A stretch of DNA of 64,000 bases, from the NCBI GenBank assembly GCA_947169115.1, contig CAMVOK010000008.1, positions 1 through 64,000 on the forward strand, read 5' to 3'. The notes beneath the pieces were generated by a model. It had not been told where the DNA came from, made no database searches, and worked only from the letters and a program-made list of their open reading frames with translations. Made by a program: the position numbers and the translations under genes. Below are positions 59,927 through 64,000 of this stretch, one piece after another (the stretch's first letter is position 1; every line of letters begins with the position of its first letter). This DNA is from an uncultured Prevotellaceae bacterium. Its GTDB lineage: Bacteria; Bacteroidota; Bacteroidia; Bacteroidales; Bacteroidaceae.

Positions 59927-61972
59927 ATGCCTCCACAAATTCGTTTCGCTGACATACAACTTTTGCGCTACGAGGTGCCTGGTTTCGATACACTCAGTCT
60001 CCGACAAAAGAAGCTTGTCTATTACCTGAGCGAGGCCGCCCTTTCGGGGCGCGACATACTATGGGATCAGAACTGTCGCTTCAACCTACCCATCCGACGG
60101 ATGCTCGAAACCGTCTATAATGCCATAGCATCGCAGGAAACAGCCTCATCCGACGAGTCCGAAAACTCTGAAGTATCGGCCTTTCTTACCTACATGCGTC
60201 AAGTGTGGTTTGCCAATGGCATCCACCATCATTATTCGATGGATAAGTTCCAACCAGCTTTCAGCGAGACCTTCCTTCGTAAGCAACTGACGGCCATCGG
60301 CTATCCCATCGATGAAGGACTCCTTCGGGCCATCTTCGATCCTACGTTCTTGCCCAAACGTGTAAACCAGGCCGACGGGGCTGACTTGCTCCTGACTTCG
60401 GCCATGAACTACTATGCCCCCGGTATCACCCAACAGGAGGCAGAACAATTCTATACTGAAATGAAGGCTAACTTCTTGCACAATAATCGTAGCCTCCATG
60501 AGCCTTCCGATTACTCACCCTCTCAACCTCTTCCCCCCTGCCCCCCTTCCTTTGGTCTCAACAGCCGTCTCGAACGCGATGCCAACGGCAAACTATGTGA
60601 ACGAACATGGAAGAGCGAAGGTATGTATGGTACTGCTATCGACCGCATCATTTACTGGCTCGAAAAAGCCGCCACCGTGGCCGAAAGCGAACAGCAACGT
60701 TCTGTGATAGCGAAATTAGTCGCGTTCTACCGCACTGGCGACCTCCACACCTTCGACCTCTACACCATTCTTTGGGTGCAGGACATCCTGGGCGACATCG
60801 ACTTCACAAATGGCTTCACGGAGGTCTATGGCGACCCTATAGGTCTAAAAGCCTCGTGGGAAGGCTACGTCAACATCCGCGATGTGCAGGCTACCGAACG
60901 TACACGTCGTCTCAGCGAGAATGCCCAGTGGTTCGAGGATAATAGTCCCGTTGACCCACGCTTCAAGAAACGGGAGTGTCGTGGCATATCGGCTCGTGTC
61001 GTCAACGTGGCCACGCTCGGCGGCGACCTCTATCCCGCCTCAGCCATCGGCATCAACCTGCCCAACAGCGACTACGTGCGCCAGCACTATGGTAGCAAGA
61101 GCGTCACCCTTGGTAACCTTACCGCCGCATACGCTCAGGCCGCACGTGGCAACGGCTTCTATGAAGAGTTTGTCCACCCCGATGAACTTTCCATTATCAA
61201 TTCTCCTTTATCTCTTAGATTAGACGACCTCCACACCGACCTCCACGAATGTCTCGGTCATGGCAGCGGCCAGCTGCTCCCTGGTGTAGATCCCGACAGC
61301 CTTGGTTCCTATGGTAGCACTATAGAGGAAGCCCGTGCCGACCTTTTTGCACTCTACTACATAGCCGATACTAAGATGGTGGAACTCGTCCTTGTCCCCG
61401 ACGAAGAAGCCTACCGAAGCCAGTATTACACCTACATGATGAACGGTCTCATGACCCAGCTCGTACGCATCCAACCCGGACAGCAGATAGAGGAAGCCCA
61501 CATGCGCAATCGTGCCCTCATAGCCCGTTGGCTACTGGAAAACAGCGGAGCAATGGAACTCATAAAGTTATCTCACCCTCTCACCCCCTCACCCTCCAAC
61601 ACGGCAAGCGGAGCCCCTACGGAGTGTCCGATTGCTCACTATCTCCACATCAGTTCCTACCCTGCCCTACGTCAGGCCATAGGCAAATTGCTGGCCGAGG
61701 TGCAGCGCATAAAAAGCGAAGGTGACCGCGAAGCTGCACGTCAACTGGTGGAGACCTATGGCATACAGGTTGACCCCGCCCTCCATGCCGAAGTTCTGGA
61801 GCGATACCGCCGTCTCAACATCGCCCCCTACAAAGGTTTTATCAACCCACGTCTCACCCCCATCTACAATACCGAGGGAGAGATTACCGATGTCACCATC
61901 TCCTACGACGAGACTTATGACCAACAAATGCTACGCTATGGAAGAGATTACAGCACTCTTGCAACAGATTAA
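59927..61972 (+). CDS. M49 family dipeptidyl peptidase III
   Basis: The 681-residue zinc peptidase has HECLGH near 440-445, the HExxxH-type zinc motif of M49, and EEARAD near 467-472, with the third ligand. DPP III removes dipeptides from short peptides. Two insertions are visible: SPSQPLPPCPPS near 197-208, and HPLTPSPSNTASGAPTECPIAHY near 547-571. The second is encoded by a reverse copy of the 42-bp palindromic module. The zinc site is intact. The stop overlaps the next gene by 35 bp. Confidence 0.92.
   Translation: MPPQIRFADIQLLRYEVPGFDTLSLRQKKLVYYLSEAALSGRDILWDQNCRFNLPIRRMLETVYNAIASQETASSDESENSEVSAFLTYMRQVWFANGIHHHYSMDKFQPAFSETFLRKQLTAIGYPIDEGLLRAIFDPTFLPKRVNQADGADLLLTSAMNYYAPGITQQEAEQFYTEMKANFLHNNRSLHEPSDYSPSQPLPPCPPSFGLNSRLERDANGKLCERTWKSEGMYGTAIDRIIYWLEKAATVAESEQQRSVIAKLVAFYRTGDLHTFDLYTILWVQDILGDIDFTNGFTEVYGDPIGLKASWEGYVNIRDVQATERTRRLSENAQWFEDNSPVDPRFKKRECRGISARVVNVATLGGDLYPASAIGINLPNSDYVRQHYGSKSVTLGNLTAAYAQAARGNGFYEEFVHPDELSIINSPLSLRLDDLHTDLHECLGHGSGQLLPGVDPDSLGSYGSTIEEARADLFALYYIADTKMVELVLVPDEEAYRSQYYTYMMNGLMTQLVRIQPGQQIEEAHMRNRALIARWLLENSGAMELIKLSHPLTPSPSNTASGAPTECPIAHYLHISSYPALRQAIGKLLAEVQRIKSEGDREAARQLVETYGIQVDPALHAEVLERYRRLNIAPYKGFINPRLTPIYNTEGEITDVTISYDETYDQQMLRYGRDYSTLATD
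61596..61635 (-). repeat. 42-bp palindromic module inside the M49 gene, reversed
   Basis: On the minus strand it reads AATCGGACACTCCGTAGGGG then CTCCGCTTGCCGTG, matching the purL and porU copies. Here it is read in the opposite direction, and the frame stays open. Confidence 0.8.
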
Positions 61973-62501
61973 ACAGGAATTTCGCTCCAACATGAATGGC
62001 GTGGCTTCCGCCCGTATGCGTGAAGCTGGCCTTGGATATCATGTCAACTTCGGCATTGAGTTGCCACGTCTGCAACAAATCGCCCGTGAATTCTCCCCCA
62101 ACCACCAACTGGCCCAACAACTCTGGCACGAAAACGTACGCGAAAGCAAAATCATGGCTGCTTTACTCATGCCAACCGACAACTTCACTCCCGAGCTTGC
62201 CGAACTATGGGCCGAGCAGATACCCAATGCCGAAATAGCCCAAACCACAGCGCTTTTTCTCTATTCTCGTCTGCCCTATGCGACCTCGCTGGTATTCCCA
62301 TGGCTGGCCTCTCTCCAGCCCATGATGCAACTTTGCGGCCTACTGCTTGCCACTCGCCTGATTATCCAGGGCTCTCAGTTTAGCGAGCGAAGCCTGGAGG
62401 AACTCACCGACCAAGCCCAGTCCCTTGCCGACAGTTCCAACCTCCATATCCGTCGTGCAGCCAACAACCTCCATCTTCGGCTTGAGAACGATATTCATTA
62501 A
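61938..62501 (+). CDS. AlkD-like DNA alkylation repair protein
   Basis: The protein from ATG 61938 has 187 residues of HEAT-like helices: GLGYHVNFGIELPRLQQIAREFSPN and ELWHENVRESKIMAALLMP are typical of the DNA alkylation repair (AlkD/AlkC-like) family. The frame is open farther upstream, but that part lies over the M49 gene in another frame and has no homologous look. It would excise or sense alkylated bases; activity is not proved. The terminator at 62555-62590 follows. Confidence 0.75.
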   Translation: MEEITALLQQIKQEFRSNMNGVASARMREAGLGYHVNFGIELPRLQQIAREFSPNHQLAQQLWHENVRESKIMAALLMPTDNFTPELAELWAEQIPNAEIAQTTALFLYSRLPYATSLVFPWLASLQPMMQLCGLLLATRLIIQGSQFSERSLEELTDQAQSLADSSNLHIRRAANNLHLRLENDIH

Positions 62502-62554
62502 GGTACCATCTATAAAAGCGGAAATACTCTCATAGCATAGTATTTACATAAATC

Positions 62555-62590
62555 GCCCTCCTTTCTCGCGATTGGAGGGCAATTATTTTG
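62555..62590 (+). terminator. Terminator after the AlkD-like gene
   Basis: GCCCTCC (62555-62561) pairs with GGAGGGC (62574-62580), followed by AATTATTTTG. Confidence 0.75.
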
Positions 62591-62617
62591 TCATGTCGGG
62601 AATTATTGTTATTTTTG
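62587..62617 (+). promoter_or_regulatory. Promoter of gcvT
   Basis: TTTG (62587-62590) and TATTTTTG (62610-62617) are 19 bp apart, a full consensus, 30 bp before the ATG. Confidence 0.75.
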
Positions 62618-62647
62618 GGACGTGAATTAACCATAACGCATAATATC

Positions 62648-63739
62648 ATGAGCGACAAAAGAACATGCCTCTACGAGAGGCACATCAAGCTGGGCGCCAA
62701 GATGGTGAGCTTCGGCGGATTTGAAATGCCCATCCAGTACACCGACATTACAGACGAGCACGTAGCTGTCAGAACCGCCTGCGGTGTATTCGACGTGAGC
62801 CACATGGGCGAAGTGCTGGTAACAGGCCGCGAGTCTGAACGTTTCGTGCAACACATCTTCACGAATGACGTAGCAGGAGCTCCCGTGGGAAAAATCTTCT
62901 ACGGTATGATGTTACACCCCAACGGTGGCACCATCGATGACCTGCTGGTATATAAGGAAGGCAACGAACGGTTCTTTCTCGTCATCAATGCCGCCAACAT
63001 TGACAAGGATTACGCTTGGATCTCAGAGCAGGCAAAAGCCTTTGACTGTGTGACCGAAAACCAGAGCGAATATTACGGTCAGTTGGCCGTACAGGGTCCG
63101 AAGGCCGAGACCGTAGTAGAGAAAGTGCTGGGCTTGCCCTGTGCTGAACTTGTATTCTATACATTCAAGAAGATGATGGTGGGTGACGAGACTATCATCA
63201 TTAGCCGCACAGGCTACACGGGTGAGGATGGCTTTGAAATCTATGCCAGCCATGCCCTCATCCAGCAGATGTGGGACAAACTCATTGAGAGTGGCGAGGC
63301 TAAGCCCTGCGGACTCGGCTGTCGCGACACGCTACGCTTCGAGGTGGGTCTGCCACTGTACGGCGATGAACTGACCGATGAGTTGTCGCCTCTGGAAGCA
63401 GGTCTGGGCATGTTTGTGAAGATGGACAAGGAGGAATTTGTGGGTAAGGATGCCCTGACTCAGCTGAAAGCCGAGGGGCTGACCCGCAAGATTGTGGGCA
63501 TAGAACTGGAAGGTCGTGCTATTCCTCGCCACGGCTACGAGGTGGTTGCCGACGACAAAGTTATCGGCAACGTAACCACGGGCTACAACAGCATTTCCAC
63601 GGGCAAGAGTGTCTGCATGGCCCTGTTGGACATCAACTACGCCAAACTGGACACTCCCGTTCAGGTGCGCATCCACAAAAAGTTGCAACCCGGCAAGGTG
63701 ATTAAAAAGAGATTCTACGAGAAGAGTTATAAGAAATAA
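62648..63739 (+). CDS. gcvT: Aminomethyltransferase (glycine cleavage T protein)
   Basis: GcvT moves the methylene group of glycine to tetrahydrofolate. The 363-residue protein has MSDKRTCLYERHIKLGAKMVSFGGFEMPIQY, GVFDVSHMGE, the folate region RTGYTGEDGFEIY and GLGCRDTLRFEVGLPLYGDEL. The start at 62648 fits homologues; an open frame to 62588 is upstream of the promoter. gcvH follows after a repeat spacer, so an operon is likely. No glycine riboswitch is apparent. Confidence 0.96.
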   Translation: MSDKRTCLYERHIKLGAKMVSFGGFEMPIQYTDITDEHVAVRTACGVFDVSHMGEVLVTGRESERFVQHIFTNDVAGAPVGKIFYGMMLHPNGGTIDDLLVYKEGNERFFLVINAANIDKDYAWISEQAKAFDCVTENQSEYYGQLAVQGPKAETVVEKVLGLPCAELVFYTFKKMMVGDETIIISRTGYTGEDGFEIYASHALIQQMWDKLIESGEAKPCGLGCRDTLRFEVGLPLYGDELTDELSPLEAGLGMFVKMDKEEFVGKDALTQLKAEGLTRKIVGIELEGRAIPRHGYEVVADDKVIGNVTTGYNSISTGKSVCMALLDINYAKLDTPVQVRIHKKLQPGKVIKKRFYEKSYKK

Positions 63740-63741
63740 AA

Positions 63742-63872
63742 GACCCTCTCCCTAATCCCTCCCCCGTTATGGGGAGGGAGTTGAAGATAGAAATATTTAA
63801 TAATACTAATAATAAACACCCAAGACCCCAAGAAGTGTTCCTCCCCATTATGGGGGAGGTTAGGAGGGGGTC
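63742..63872. repeat. GC-rich inverted pair between gcvT and gcvH
   Basis: 63742-63780 and 63841-63872 are inverted copies (GACCC(C/T)CTCC, TAA, CCTCCCCC, and the hairpin tip). About 60 bp of AT-rich DNA lies between. No gene is inside. The second copy reaches to within 6 bp of gcvH. Confidence 0.8.
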
Positions 63873-63878
63873 CTATTT

Positions 63879-64000
63879 ATGGCAAAAGTAATTGAAGGGC
63901 TCTACTATGCAGAGAGCCATGAGTACGTGAGAGTGGAAGGCGAGTATGGCTACATCGGTATCACCGACTATGCTCAGGACCAGTTGGGCAACGTGGTTTA
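63879..64000 (+). CDS. gcvH: Glycine cleavage H protein (partial)
   Basis: GcvH carries the lipoyl-bound aminomethyl group. The window holds only the first 40 or so codons, from ATG 63879: [18 protein letters not shown] then [15 protein letters not shown], and DQLGN at the edge. HEYVR and the GITDYAQ strand are typical of the family. The lipoyl lysine is beyond the window. It follows gcvT, the normal partner. Confidence 0.93.
   Translation, partial: MAKVIEGLYYAESHEYVRVEGEYGYIGITDYAQDQLGNVV

Noticed and set aside
62502..62647. Glycine riboswitch before gcvT
   Set aside because: The gap holds a terminator and a promoter and leaves only a short leader. No paired aptamer-like structure is visible.

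Overview
The window reads as chromosomal DNA of a member of the Bacteroidota, order Bacteroidales, most likely Prevotellaceae. Many genes are preceded by the Bacteroidota promoter (TTTG about 19-20 bp upstream of TAnnTTTG), and Shine-Dalgarno sites are nearly absent. Other lineage markers are the type IX secretion genes porU and porV, an NspC polyamine enzyme, an Omp85 lipoprotein and family-level similarity throughout. The family-level placement is an inference from protein resemblance, not from a marker tree.

Layout. 1-9405 is an accessory, defence-like region: an AAA_14/DUF4143 ATPase, a C-terminally truncated primase-helicase of the TOTE type, a DUF2188 gene with a foreign-looking ribosome binding site, a RloA/RloB-like ATPase plus Toprim-like pair, a DUF4160/DUF2442 pair and a HipB/HipA pair. 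9550-19557 (minus strand) holds nspC, a PCMD-domain secreted protein, a 5'-nucleotidase, nudC, phosphoglucomutase, a C69 peptidase and nadC. 19751-20253 is a DUF559 endonuclease gene between 43-bp inverted repeats. 20625-34638 carries rlmH, a ROK glucokinase, purL, two half-size chromate transporters, menA, ettA, a GH127 enzyme and a WalJ-like hydrolase. tRNA-Lys follows, then an Omp85 protein, a SpoU methyltransferase, a sialidase and two unknown proteins. 42019-44953 is rplM-rpsI and rpsB-tsf. 45105-51707 runs FAH hydrolase, porU, porV, ispF. 51819-56610 (minus) is hisS, yicC, gmk, a small membrane protein, nadD and a MORN protein. 56850-62501 holds a headless zinc-hook coiled-coil protein, an AraC-type regulator, an M49 peptidase and an AlkD-like protein. 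gcvT and the start of gcvH close the window.

The most unusual property is the density of small repeats and their entry into coding sequence without breaking frame. Four kinds can be separated. (1) GC-rich hairpins of the CCCTCCC...GGGAGGG type, of which one inverted pair flanks the DUF559 gene and another sits with a DUF559 relic fused to gmk. The same hairpin gives ispF, nadD and gmk a shared N-terminal peptide. (2) A roughly 190-bp element with 18-bp terminal inverted repeats, present in three copies. (3) A roughly 42-bp palindromic module that encodes the same peptide inside PurL and PorU and lies inside the M49 peptidase in the other orientation. (4) Short-phrase tandem repeats that lengthen NspC, GH127, 5'-nucleotidase and NudC, build several signal peptides and supply stop codons. 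Together these look like an undescribed repeat ecology, comparable in effect to the palindromic elements inserted in Rickettsia genes, with the DUF559 nuclease as a candidate mobiliser. That mobiliser role is a hypothesis.
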